DNA from: Marchantia polymorpha subsp. ruderalis
Lineage: Eukaryota > Streptophyta > Marchantiopsida > Marchantiales > Marchantiaceae
Length of the DNA: 64,000 nt
Assembly (NCBI GenBank): GCA_037833965.1
Contig: AP031355.1
Coordinates: 24,019,501 to 24,083,500, forward strand
Reading direction: 5' to 3'
The notes under the pieces were generated by a model. It was not told the origin of the DNA and searched no databases. It worked only from the letters and a program-made list of their open reading frames with translations. The position numbers and the translations under genes are program-made. How positions within the stretch are numbered: the stretch's first letter is position 1; each line of letters begins with the position of its first letter. Shown here piece by piece: positions 48,528 through 61,400 of the stretch.

Positions 48528-49998
48528 TGTTAAGGGGCAAACTTGACAAGATTTTGATCTGTATCAAACTCTTAATCTATGTATACTAGGAAAAGTCCAC
48601 TCAAATTCATTCCAAGTCTACATTTCAAGTGATATAGTATCGATCACAAGAATCCAAACAGGTTACAGATGTATAGTGAAAAATATCAAGGTAACAACAT
48701 TGATGTTTTTGTTAAGGGGTAGACAAGCAAGTTAATATCACCTAAGTAATCACAACCTACCGATCAAATCCAAACGGATCAATTTCCAATATCGATCACA
48801 AGAATCCAAACGGATGACGGATGTATGGTAAAAAACATCTCAAGAATAACAATAATGTTATTGTTCAAAGGGGAAATAAGCAAGTTTTTGTCTCATAAGT
48901 AGACACAGCCGAACTACCAAACCATGAGGGACCAATTTCTAATATCAATCACGAGAATCCAAACGGATTAAATATGTATGATGAAAAACATCACGGAAAC
49001 AACACTAATGCTATTGTTTAGAAGGGAGACAAGAAAATATTCGTCCCCTAATCAGTCGCAGCCTACCGAACAAATCTTGGTTAATCAAACCATTGAATAC
49101 TAATCTGTCAATCTACTGTGAATTACACCCTAACAATCTTCCTTTTGACTCATGTCAAGAGTAATCTAACCTTCATGACCTATATAATTATTGAATGATA
49201 GTTCTACAAAGAAAACAAATAGATTTAATATGCAGCCAATGATATAATAAAATAATATATAGACAACTTAAATTGCTAGTAAACTTTTCTTGTGCTCCTC
49301 ATGCAAAACCTGCATAGTAGCACAATGTGTACCAAAACTATCCAAAAGAATAACTTTGATCAACATATTAACTAGATTGTATTTACAATCAATCTTGACT
49401 AGCTTAATCATTTTATTGAAAAATTTATATCTACATAGTGTTTTATGATGCCAATGTGTTTCAGTTTGCTCTCCAGCACATGATTTGCAGCAAGATGTAA
49501 TGCATCTTGGCTATCTAAGTGAGAAATCTATTCAATCATATAGCTCTCTTTGATGATTTTCCTGCCATTCTCACTCAGCTTCCGTTAAGAGATTTATTTA
49601 TGCATTTTTGCAAGATAAATTTACAACCAATGCATCCATCATCAAGTGTTAATATAAATCTAATTATAGAGAATCTATTGTCCAGATCTTGTACATAGTC
49701 AGCATCAACGTAACCTAGCAAGGATTTGACATTTGTCTAATAAATCATCAAACAATAAATCATAATTTTGCTATTCATTGAAATAATTCTAAGAAATCAT
49801 TTCACTTCATCCTGATCCATAATTCATTGATTTAACATATACCTGCTCATCTTGCTCATAATTAGCATCTTGTGCATATCTTGTGCATATCATCAAATAT
49901 ATGAAGCTGCTCAAAGCTTTATCATAGGAATTTGACAACATTTTTTACTTATCAATGCTATCTGTTGAATATTGAGTTGCAAAAAGTTTAAATATGCT
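48528..49998 (-). mobile_element. Ty1/copia LTR retrotransposon relic (RNase H end plus 3' LTR)
   Basis: A fossil on the minus strand, broken many times. Reading down from about 49,998 there is copia RNase H-type sequence (a GYVDADY-like block near 49,700 and a KHIGIIKHYVD-like block near 49,430). A purine-rich stretch then leads to a TGTTAGGG LTR start at 49,135. The LTR probably spans 48,528-49,135 (about 608 bp), bounded by TGTTA and its complement. The 5' half of the element and a second LTR could not be found, so it appears truncated. It is probably old. Confidence 0.72.
48641..49098. repeat. Three tandem 152-bp units within the copia LTR
   Basis: Units start at about 48,641, 48,793 and 48,946. 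Each opens with CGATCACAAGAATCCAAAC or a close variant, and each carries AACAACA and GACAAG-like blocks at matching places. The copies have diverged, but the period is steady at 152-153 bp. Confidence 0.82.
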
Positions 49999-52740
49999 AT
50001 CATAGCTGTCAACATTTGGAAGATTGTTGTCACATGGCATTAAACATCTTTGAAATCTGTGTCAATTTTGAAAGAAGAGATTTTGATCATTGATTTAATT
50101 GAATCACAAAACATTTCACTTCATGTCATTTCATATAATTTTTTTGATTATATTAATGAATAATTAGTGTTCAATGTTTTTATGATGAAAATATATTTTA
50201 TATGATAAATTGATTACAAAAATTCGATAAGAAATTTTTGATTCTTTTAAAATTGAAACATTCAACTTTTTAGCTAATCATGGATTTACTTGCAACACAT
50301 CTAGCATAGTTTTTTATAATACTTTTCACTATATGATAGGTTTTTAACCTAAAATGACCATTTATCTAAATTTTAAAAATGTTAGTTAAATAGTCTATTT
50401 TTTTAATATAAAAAAATTTCAATAGCATGCCACTTAAGTACGCATTTTATTACAAAATGTTATGAATTGATATTTTCAAATGAACATATCATCAATCGTC
50501 ATTTGGCGTCATTTTGATTTTTTTCGCGTCTGTTTTTTAATACGACTGTTTGAACCTTGGCTTGGAACTCTTTAAACAATTTTTTGAGATTGTTGAATGA
50601 TGTTTCGGCTTCTTCTATTTGAACATTATAATAGAGTGGATAATACTCAATATCAAAAATCTGCTTATACAAAGATTCAAATCCATGAAATTCAACTCTA
50701 TCTTGTGAGTCAAGAATTTACTTTCATTGATTAACATCGTTGTCTTTATCAAATCTTCATTAAATCTTGCTTCATTCACTTTCATAGATTCCAACAACTT
50801 TTTGACGTCTTTCAACACTGTTGCAGCACATATTTCATTGCTTTCGTGATACATCTAAACAAATTTTGTCATTTTTGATTGGTTGATCCATAAATTTAAG
50901 CTTTTGATGGTTTGGACTAACTCAATAGCCATGACGTTAATATTGCTCTCAACCCTTGATTCCTATTCCAAATTCATGAGCTCCGTGTTATTGAATGCAT
51001 TTGTGATAGAGTTTGACAAGACGGAATCCCATGCTTCTACTATATAGCTTGCGGCATTTAGCAGATGTGTTGAATTTTCATAAGAAATGCCTAATGCACC
51101 TTGTGTCGTTTTTCCAATACTTTTTTTGGTTGCTTTAGCTCCTTGTCAAGGTCATAGATTTTGAGTATATCCTTGAGATATGAATATTTGTTTCGAGAGA
51201 GCCCAAAAATTCCATATGACAAGCCTATTTCCAGCTTGTATAGTTTGGAGTGTAGAAAACTATGCGGATATTATCGTGTTCAAAGGTTTCGAAATGTACT
51301 TGCGCATTATGCATTTGTAAAAGAATAGAACATCATGATTGTCTTTTGAATTTTGGAACAAATACTTTATTGAACCATTTTTAGCAAGTTTTCACGTCCA
51401 ACCATGCCTTTGCTTGATTAAAATAAGAAACTAGCCACTTTTTATCTTTAATACGCAGGATATATTTTGGCTTTTCAATCATTACGCAAAAAATTTTATA
51501 TGTTGAAAATATGTTAACGCAAAACTAGCAGTGAAACATAATCTTTTGCCATTTTTTTGCCTCCATTGCTTAAAATGTCCTCGTTTAGCATCAAAATGAT
51601 TTATCTTGGAAGCAGAAGAAAAACAATCTAGTCTCATTTGTGTTGTAAACGTTTTCAGATCATATTAAGCAATGATAGAATATAATTCTTCTAACGCTGA
51701 TAGTAATTTTGAATCATTTTTGTCATTCTTGAAATCTTTTCTATGAAGAAGCATTTTTTTTTGATATTGACATGTCTTGAAACAATCAAGTCATTGCCGT
51801 GAAGCCTTATAGTCTGAATTTGAAATGAACAATGTAAGAGCAATACCTTTTGCTTTTGCAATCGCAAGAGATGGTGATACATGCAGTTTAACATGACACA
51901 TTTTTTCAATCTAGACGTATAACATATTTTCAAGTTTGGTATTTTGTCAAACTACAACTTTGAAGATATTCTATTTAGCTTCTTTAAAGACTAAAGCGGA
52001 TTGTTCAAGAATTGAATATCATTTTTTCCAATACTTTCTTATAGCGCATATACTAAAGTCATACTCACTCGCTAAAGCACGTTTGCATGGAGTATTCGTT
52101 TTGCTCCGTTTTGAAATGATCTTGTAATGCTGGAACTCATTTAGACGCTTAACGTTCAGTTTGACATTGCAGCAAAACGCAAGAGATTTGGGAATGAAAA
52201 GTTTGAAGTACGCACAAAACTTTACGTTTCAAGTTGCATATTTAAAAGTCAGATTTCTGTACATAACTAAATTAGAGCAATGATTATAATATTCAAAATA
52301 TAAATTTACAACATAATATTATAATTATATAATATATTTTTATATGTAATAATATAATAATTATTAATCTCGTAATTGAGCATCATTTTACTACTAAAAA
52401 AATGATAAAATTTTTATTAGCATATACATATAAAATCTTGTAAATGTGAAGTGTTTGTTATACATATAGATCAATGCAATAATTTGTATGTTACGTTTGA
52501 CATTTCTTCTCATTAACAATTTGTACAAATAAACATATTGATGAAATTGATTGAAGATTCATCTAAGTATTATATAATATGAATTGCAAAATTGAAATTA
52601 AAAAAACATTGTTTATGTTTTTCTAAATTTAATTTTTGTTGGATAATGCATCCAATGTATGTATAACAATCTTTGTATTGTAGAATTAAATGAAAAAAAT
52701 CACTTGATGAAAACTCTTCATAACGCAAACATTTGTTGAA
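49999..52740. other. AT-rich repeat block 2, middle part
   Basis: AT-rich with short broken frames. Minus-strand frames at 50,615-50,854 and 51,691-51,933 are the longest, but match no family I know. Some may be further remnants of the copia element upstream of its RNase H, but no reverse transcriptase box could be read. Confidence 0.4.
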
Positions 52741-53404
52741 ATTCAATTCATTTAATTTTAGCCAATTAATTTTAATAATTAACTTGCATGAGGCGATTCA
52801 CGATGAAGAATACAAGGATGGCACTCATGAAGAGCTCGAACGCTGGCGGCGGTGTGGTTCACTCGGCCGAACGCACAACATTTGCGTGCATTCCCGCGTT
52901 AGTTCCGTACGCATGTCTAAGTTCAAGGTGCTCAGCAGTAGCGTGCTAATCCGTCGCGATAACCATACACTGTGGAACTCTTGATATATGTTGTTAGAGT
53001 CAATACTACGGCCCAAGAAACTGAGCTACCATAGCGCAATATACGGCCTATCATATGAACGTCCTCGCTGAAGATAGACCAACTCTCAACGACTGGGCAG
53101 TTCTCAAAAAAATGTTCACATTTCTCAAGAAGTTTCAGTTGGCAACAAAGAAAATAGAAGGTAGACGAAATACTGTTGAGGAGATTCTACATGTCATTGA
53201 CTTTCTACTCAATGCCTTCGACACCACCTTGAAGGAAGCGGAACGCCATAATGATATCGCGTTTATTGCCATGATAAAATGCGGTTGGTAAATGCTCGAT
53301 AAATACTTCAGCCTCACGCACAGGGCTCCGGTTTATGTTGTTGCGGTTGTACTTCACCCCGTCACAAGTGGAATCATTCAACTCAATTAATTTTAGTCAA
53401 TTGA
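52741..53404. repeat. Imperfect 29-bp direct repeats flanking the hAT fragment
   Basis: The left copy (52,741-52,769) and right copy (53,376-53,404) share ATTCAA-TCA-TTAATTTTAG-CAATT and agree at about 25 of 29 positions. They bracket the transposase fragment almost exactly. Confidence 0.65.
52787..53395 (+). pseudogene. hAT-superfamily transposase fragment, resembling fungal hAT elements
   Basis: The reading ELERWRRCGSLGRTHNI, then RRDNHTLWNS-YMLLESIL, then LNDWAVLKKMFTFLKKFQLAT, then MLDKYFSLTHRAPVYVVAV and VLHP follows the order of blocks in the middle and C-terminal part of hAT transposases (DNxTRWNSW, then DW..L...L..F..AT, then LDKYY..T..SPVY.AA.VLHP). The last block is the form I associate with ascomycete hAT elements. 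It is broken: TGA at 52,982 replaces the second Trp of the WNSW box, a frame change follows before about 53,070, and TAA stands at 53,289 just before MLDKYF. No N-terminal zinc finger or dimerisation end is present. Its base composition is near 48% GC, in DNA that is otherwise extremely AT-rich. Confidence 0.8.
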
Positions 53405-53725
53405 ATCTCCAACTACGCCTTCCGTCCACCATCACCCATGTTTTCATATGAGTTTGTGTAAAGTGTGTGATTTCAAAAGTGCACTTCATAGTGGAAACAT
53501 AGTGATAGTTTTAGTCACGAATGTTAGCAAAAGATCATTAAGTCGAGGAGATTTGAAGCATTCATATGTGGCAAGTTGATAATTCTAGTTTATTGTAAGA
53601 ACTTCCTACTATCTTTTGTCAATGTTGCATGAATCAAGAGCATGAGATGATTTGAATATCACTTCTGACATTTCAATTGCCTCATTTTTTTGACACAAGT
53701 GGCTACAGTTAATTATACAATAATC

Positions 53726-54846
53726 TCCTGGTTAAGTACACAAATTGATCTTGGGAGTATTTTGCGTACTTAACCGGGAGGTGCATTGTTAGGCGAATCA
53801 CTTCTTAATAGAATGGAAGAATCTGTCAAAATTATCAAACAATTGAGAGGAGAACTTGCATCTCAATTAATTTTACTAGCCCTCACATATATAATTCCAT
53901 ATTCGTTCCGGTGAACTAATAGTCATAGAAGTTCTCTCTTTTGTGAGACGAGGCGTTAAATAGAACCTACTAACAATAATTAGTAAATTTTTGAAAGTAT
54001 CATATATAACTTTTAGAGATAGTCGGAGTTTAAAATCGGAACAAAAATCACCTAGCAGATCTTAAAAGTTATCATGATACAATTTGTTATTGAGTCCAAT
54101 CACGTTGTAATATATTGCTTTCACTCTAATGTCAAAGAAACCAAAACTAAACTACTAAATGAGTTTGAGTGGTGTGATATAAGTTGAGCAACACCAATAC
54201 TCCATTTTACTGGAAGCATCAGTGTTTCTAGGTGCTCTAGGTCGCAAGGACGAAGTTAGTGAAACTGCTATAAAAGATATATGAGACAAGTAGGAGCAAA
54301 TCCTTAAAAGATATAATTTAATGTTTCATGAACCTAAAGAAATTATTTGCAATAGTTATTAATATTTTATTGAGTTTGAAGAAATGCTTTACATTTTGAT
54401 TAACACATGCGAACGATCATTTTTCTCATTCGGCCAAAAAAAAAAAGAGTATTGATTTAAGTTTATAAAATTTGACTAAATTAATCACAATGTGATGAGG
54501 GTTGCCAAAGGTGTTGCTTCTTGGCGACGTAGTTTAACAAATCCGATAGTGGATTATTGAAACCTTTAGACGTCTTCTAAATGTTGTTTGCCCAATATAA
54601 TCTGAAAACATATGAAATATGATCCGTATCGGCTTTTTTTTGTACAACTACCGAAATAGAGACTCCTTATACAAAATGAGGAGAAATCCATCAAAAATTT
54701 ATTTCCAAACAAAACAATCTTGAAAATATGCTCAAATTGATAATTTATGACATTTTGAACTAAATAAATCTTGATCCTCATTTTTTGGAGAAAATTATGC
54801 GTCTTACCCGGGATGTGTATTTAAACAAGTGTGTACTTAACCGGGA
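53726..54846. mobile_element. Candidate 1.1-kb terminal-inverted-repeat element
   Basis: The left end TCCTGGTTAAGTACACA (53,726-53,742) matches the inverted right end, which reads TCCCGGTTAAGTACACA on the minus strand (ending at 54,846). A third, inverted copy lies just inside the left end (53,761-53,780), making a 20-bp fold-back there. There is no transposase and no clear target duplication. It could be a MITE of unknown superfamily. Confidence 0.5.
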
Positions 54847-56600
54847 TGTAAATGTACTTTTTCCCATCCATTGTATCATGATCTATCGTTGATTGCAAGA
54901 TAGACTTGAAAAACATGGATGTTAGACTCGTAAGCATAGCATTTATAAAAGCTCGTAGTGGACTAGTGGAACATGAGTGACGGTAGGCTGCATGGTGTCT
55001 TGTAAGAATGAATCGAGTTGGGTACTAACAAGTGTTATGCGTTCCGTTGTGCTCATATCTTATAAAATGAATCGTGTTAGGTTTTAGCAAGTGTTTTAGG
55101 GGTTCCATCAAAAATAATTTTTTTGGTTAAATGTGCATGATAACTATTGTAGATTGTTTAGTTGTATCTCTTTCACGGAAATGCAATTTTGCGGTGGGCA
55201 TTCATGAGTTACCATTGATTATGAAAATGAGTTTAAAAGACATAGGGCAAAAGGTAGAATCCAAATTTGAATCCATTGAAGTGCATTTTTTCAAGTTGCA
55301 GCTTGGAGATGTTATTTAGTAGAATAATTCCGAGTCTACCAAGTAAGAAAGGTCTACAGTTTCTTAAAGGGCAATATCTAACTAACGTAATTTACTAACT
55401 TATGTGATCTGTAATATTTGGAGAGATAAAGTTTTCGAAATTGAAGCTTTTTTTATACCTCATGTTATCATCATTGAAATCTACATTTTATCAAAGTAGC
55501 CGTTCGATGTATACTGACTTAGCATAATATATATCAACTCTCTTTTGGCCCGGGGTTGTACCTTTAGCCTGCTTTGATTTTCGTTTTGCACCCGAGTAGA
55601 GAATTTATCACTTTTTAGACCTCTCACATTTTCTTCCTAACCAGTAGGGAGAATTGATATGTTTTGTACTCAAATCTAGAATGCGATATCTAGGACTTCC
55701 TAGGCTTACTCATTAAGGCATACCAACCCTGTGATAGGACTACCGATGAAGTAACTGTCATGTAAAGCTGTAATCCTGTAGTACAATATTGCTGACTACT
55801 AAGTGAGTACGAAATACTGTCTTCAGTTTGCAATTTTATTCTAAATGTAGGAACGTTTTTTTGTGTGACCAAAAGTAGAAGTATTCGGATGCTATGTAGG
55901 GGCTATGACAGACATCTCACAAAGATTATTCCCAGTGTCTTCTACACACCACCAATTAGACAGTATTCTGGCTGTGACCGAAGCCAATTTTACAAATGAG
56001 CTTACTTTCAAGTCGCTTCAGATGATTGAACTGAACATTCATTGAGAATGAGCGCGTTCGGACATGCCCATCGGGGCTCTCAAAAGATACTGATTTCTGA
56101 TATATACAGAAAGGCAAAGTTCTTCACTGGTACCTAGCCTGGACTTTTTAATCCTACAGCGATGGCAGAATTTCAGTGCATGCAAGCAAATGCTTCTAAG
56201 GACAGAACCTGGAGCAACGCAAATTTACCACAATTCGGATAAATGGCGCAATGTGGATCTTTTTAGAATGCGTTCAATCATCGACAGCAGCTCGAAACTG
56301 CTCTAAGACTGCTGGTATGGCTACCGTAGGCGGCGCTTTGTGTGTCCAGGACATCATGAGAGTTCCGAGACACAGATCAGGAGAAATGATGTGGTCATGA
56401 CAGCAGCAACTGTGCCAGCATTCTCCCCTCCCGCGCGAAGTGAGAAGAATTAATTCCTAAGTGCTAATGAGTAGTGAGACAGTTGCTAACTACAGGTGGA
56501 TGCGAGGAGCAGATTAGTTGGGATTTGTCGATGCAGCTGTAGAAGGATCGTCGTCTTACGTCTCTTCATCTTGAAGTCAGTGAAGAGATGCTGATTGCGT
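54847..56600. other. Non-coding region
   Basis: The AT-rich block fades out around 55,400 and moderate composition returns. No gene could be supported. Confidence 0.4.
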
Positions 56601-56614
56601 CAACTGCACTTCTT

Positions 56615-56690
56615 TCGTTTTAGCCGATGAGATGAGATCTCATCGGCTAAAACGATTCTCATCCACGTTACTTCGAAACGTGGATGAGAA
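56615..56690. repeat. Two abutting perfect hairpins (19-bp and 14-bp stems)
   Basis: The first hairpin has arms 56,615-56,633 and 56,637-56,655 with a 3-base centre. The second starts at the very next base, with arms 56,656-56,669 and 56,677-56,690 and a 7-base loop. Neither stem has a mismatch. No ORF or RNA family explains them. Confidence 0.9.
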
Positions 56691-58401
56691 ATGTGGATGA
56701 CGATCGTGGACTCTCGAAGCATGAAGCCGGGAATGGCGTCTACGGGAAGAGCGGACTGCAGAGTGCTGATCAAGCAGTGCATTAACAGACCACAGCTGTA
56801 CGAGGGCTATGACAACTGGTGTTTTAGCTACAAAGGCAGAGGGGACGCCGTCGAACAGACAGAAAGAGAGGACGGGCATGCTCGTGATCGTCGTCCATAC
56901 AGAGATCTTCAGCGCGCATATGACCCACTAATAATGCGGCTTTCATCAGGTCAATGTCAGTTTATCATCATGAAAAGAACGCAAACTCTCCCACCAATCT
57001 CATCGCGGATCTTACCTTGACCTCCATCTTCAACATACCATTGCTTTCTCGTGTTTCGCTTTTGAGAAGTTCTAATGTTCATGTCTTTCATCTTCATCTT
57101 CACGTGACTGTCCAACTCTCAACATGCATCCCCAGCTCTAAAGCTTTTCGAGGCTAGTTAATCATACAGGTGAAACGACCAATGCTAGACAGAGGTTGTT
57201 GTGTAAGCATGAAGTGCGCGGCGGAAGCTCCATAAGTAGGCACATAGAGATCAGACTTGGTGATCCAGAGCTTCTGCAGGGCTTCACATGTCAGGGAGAA
57301 TTGCTAAAGCTCAATCTCCAGGAGAGCTATCTGAGAAAAAATGGAAGTCCTCTGAACTGGCTGCGAAAGCTTGGGCAGACGTTCGTACTCTCGTACGAAT
57401 GATGACGATACGAAGAATTTTCTTGCCAAAGCACGTTGTAGGAATATCCTAAACAACTCTGGGTGTATACCCGGGAAACACTTTTGGCTTCATGAAGTAC
57501 TTCGTCCTGATCCCACCATTTCCAGATGAAATGATTCTCCCACGAAGAGAGTAAAAGTAGCTCGCATTGGCAACAGAGAACAGAGGAGAAGAGGCGCGAA
57601 TTAAAATGACAGACGTAAGGTCTGCAGGATCTTAGCTCTCCACGTAAAAGCAACGGCCACAATATGTCCAGTGTGTACTAAATAGCCTCGAGTCAGATCA
57701 TCACAATTATGGCATCCAGATGAGGTATGATAATGACCGACTAACTTCAGTTCTCCAAGAACTTCAAGATCTCCCTGGAACGAGTTAAACTTCAACTGAT
57801 CATCTTTGAAAACATGATGTGAGAAGTCAGGAATCTATGGAATCAGGGTCCGAGTACTACTGACAGGCAGAAAAAGGTCAGACAAAAATTTGATACAACA
57901 CAAGGACTTGTGTGTGAATATTGAACATAAGCACAAGGACCGCACGTCCACGGACGAAAACCGTAACGCCTGAGATTGCCATTACAAACTTCTCTTCGTT
58001 CGAGTGATCCTCTGGGTCGGCTGAGGGCATGAGGGACACATACTTCTTAGCTGACAGACTTAGAGCTACCTTCTGTCGAGTCGTAACTCCGATAAAGTAC
58101 GACGTCAGAGAAAAACATTTATGTCAGCCTTGCTGTTGACAAGTCTGAAGGTGACATATGTGCACTAAATAACAAACACCCTTTCCAGCACCTTTACTTA
58201 CAAGAATCTGACAATCATGGCGAGACGGAGCGAATACTTCAGAAGAAAGAATGGTTGCATACTCAAAAGAAAGGACGATGACAGCAGACTACCTTCCTGG
58301 TTTCATCTGCTGTTTGTCCACGACAATGAGTACAAAGAATGACTGCTATGTTTACCCAATTGATCGATATGTGGATATTCTGTGTGAAAAAAATATGTCC
58401 T
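56691..58401. other. Region downstream of the NCX gene
   Basis: The part just below 58,402 should be the NCX 3' UTR (the gene is on the minus strand). The rest is of ordinary composition without recognisable coding sequence; a 109-codon plus frame at 56,691-57,020 has no domain I know. Confidence 0.4.
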
Positions 58402-61400
58402 CTATATTAAGTTGTACACTCTGAGACAAGATAGTAAAACAAATAGCACCCACAGTGAAAGGAAGAAAGCAGAGGATGCTCGAGCCCAATTCCGGGGCCC
58501 ACCTAGCTCTCCACCGAAGTGGTATCTTCTAAAGAAGACCCAGAGCCAGCATAAGGTAAATACAGCGAAGTAGACCGTTACTGAGAAACTAAGGCCCTTC
58601 GTTTCGGTCCCAAGACCCTGCCCGTATTTGATCCGATTGTAGCAGACTTGTAACAGCCAAGGCACTCCAATTCCTACAAAAACATTGATGCAGTTGCTGC
58701 ACAAAAGTAGGACATTATCAGCTTAATGCTAAAGTGCAGGAACCTACAATCTAGGGAGATACCAAGGATAAAAGTCAAAAAAGGAAAGTTATCATTCCGA
58801 GACACTGTCGAATAAGATTATAATTGAAAAGAAAAGTAGACGAATGAAAAGAAAAAACCTAAACAATATAGTAGCGATGTGAGTGAGGAACTCTAGAGCA
58901 GTACGAGAACTTTCATCCTCTATTAAAATACAAAATGTCACCATGGACAAGTTCTGAAGCTGAAGGAGAATAACTGACATTGAGAACGGATTAATACCTT
59001 GTGTTGATGTTGGCGATTCCTGAATCAGCTGTATTACCACGTTCTACAGCTATTTTGCTGGCTATGAGATCCGGAAATGAACTGCCGCTTGCTAAAACTA
59101 TGATGGATATGGCGTATCTATTAATTCCTGAAAAGTCGAAAAGTAAAAGTTAGCGATCAAACCGGTTGACTGTATACCGAATTCAGCTACTGATCTGTTG
59201 TACAAGATTTACAGCAGTGGCTCTGGAGATAAGTCCTGCAACTGACTACATTACATTAAATGCTAGTCTGATGAAGAATAAACAGCAGAAATGATCGGAT
59301 ATTTTCACGGTTGTAACCACCGTATATGTGAGTAGAAAGACCAGATCATTTCATTCTTCAAACTATGTAATCCAAATGACTTAAACTTACCACTTACGCA
59401 TCCGAAAAGATTGGCGAGTTGTATTGTGAACGTTGATATGCCGGCGATGCATATAAGTGCGCAAAAGAAAGCAGGCCAACCGTGTCCGAACGATGTAGGT
59501 GGGATGAAGGCGAAAAGGACCCGCCAAAAAAAAGTGATCATGTGCCAGAGTAACTGTGTAAATGGAGGTACAATTTCTTTCCCGTTCTCGTCTCGCAAAA
59601 CTTTTACCTGCAAAGGAAAAGAACATCCAGTTAAACCAGGTGCGCAGGCATCTGACCGTGACAAGCTTGAGAGAAATCTAAAAACATGTGATGCTATGGT
59701 GGTCCGAACAATTCACGACTGGCATCACAACGACATCCTATTTCGTGCAATAGAATAGTCCAGGGACGGTTTTGTCCATTTGTGGAACTACTACGTGTGT
59801 TTAGCACCCACATTTTTCCTTTATCGATAGCCCTTTGAGGACCTTATACCGGATATTAAGATCGAAATCCTTAGCTCAAAATAAAGATAGAAACAAAATA
59901 AATTGCAATGCCCCTTTCTTGAGGAAGTTTGAAGGTGTTGCATGTTCAGGGTTCAGTAGCTTCTACGAACACATGCAGCCAACAATAGTCGAATTATAGC
60001 ATGAATCCGATTGGGTAGACCTCCATATTATTCAACCTGGAGGCAACTTTCTAACTTAAACACAAGGTAACAACATTCTACCGCTCACAAATGACCAAGT
60101 TGTGCAAGTTAAAGAACATACTCTTAATCAGGTCTTGGGGGCACTTATGTGCCATCGTGATGTAAATAACGACGACCAGCTAATGTAAAAATGATTTGAC
60201 TCGGTAGTAACATATGGTGAGGAAAACTTGGGAGATATACACTGGAACTCAGAGTAAGTTGCTATAAGTTGCTTGCAGTGCACTGTCCTTGATGATATAC
60301 GTGCATAAAATAAAGTTCCCTTTGGTATCTTGTTGAAGTATATAGTCAAGGCGTGCATTCTCACCGTCATCGCAGTGTGGAGCTGTGACCTCCATTGCTC
60401 CCTCACAGAAATTTCTTGTTCGGGCCCTGCCTCAGACATGAGGTAGTTGTCATGTAAAAATACGCTGTCGGAAGGGTTCGTCTGTATGTTACCTGCCAAC
60501 AGTGCAACACAAGTGGTAAGTAAAAGGAGGACAACAAATTATGAAGAGAATGACATTCGAGGCTGTGGGATCAACAAATGGACATGAAAGATGATTCTTG
60601 AACGAATAAGAAACCAACTTTCACTTGCCGGTCAGCTGAGGCTGGTTGGCAGAAGGAGACTCGACTCGGTCGTCATCTCGAGAACTGAAAGACAACGATG
60701 TCTCATAAGTCAATTCTCCAAGTTCGTGGTGGCCATTGCCTACCGGATGCTTGGAAGTAGCAACGTTCCTGTACTGGAGCCACCCAAACACTTTCTTGAA
60801 CTTGTCCTCCCATCTATATTCCATTGAAACAAAACAGAAGATTGTGCTCAGAAGTGTTTCAAGAAAAGCTCCTTTGAAGGCTCTCCTTGAAGTATAAGGT
60901 TTTGAGTAGTAGTGCGCCTCACAAGCTTTTGATAACCTCGAAACAGAGGTTAGAGTGAAATGAAGTGAAAATATGAGATAAACAACTCACTCATGGACAG
61001 ATTTTCTCTTACTACTCATCGACATCAGCTGTGTTTTCCCTCTTTAGCCGCTCTGATGTACAGAACGTGTTATTTCATGGGTAAGGAATTCTCTTTTTTC
61101 TGAGGACCCTTTTTTCTGCAGGAGCTTTTTTCAAGGCTCCTGCCACGTTTCATGGGAAGGTGATATTCATTTTCAATATTCGACCTAAAGTTGAGAATGT
61201 TATATACGTGCTACATGGCCCATACTTACCCAGAATCATCATAAGAATCATCAGGAGAAAAATTTTGATTTTGCTTGAGATCATTTCCCCCTGTTTCTTG
61301 TGCCCAATTTAGCACCTTTCGAGTCCAGAAGGAAATCGAAATATAAGGGCAATTTCTGTCCTCTGCATACGCATGCAGTATCAGCAACGGGAACTGCAGG

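Noticed and set aside
48641-49098. Regular repeats considered as a CRISPR array
   Set aside because: The units are 152 bp, diverged throughout, have no spacer structure, and sit in an LTR of a eukaryotic element.
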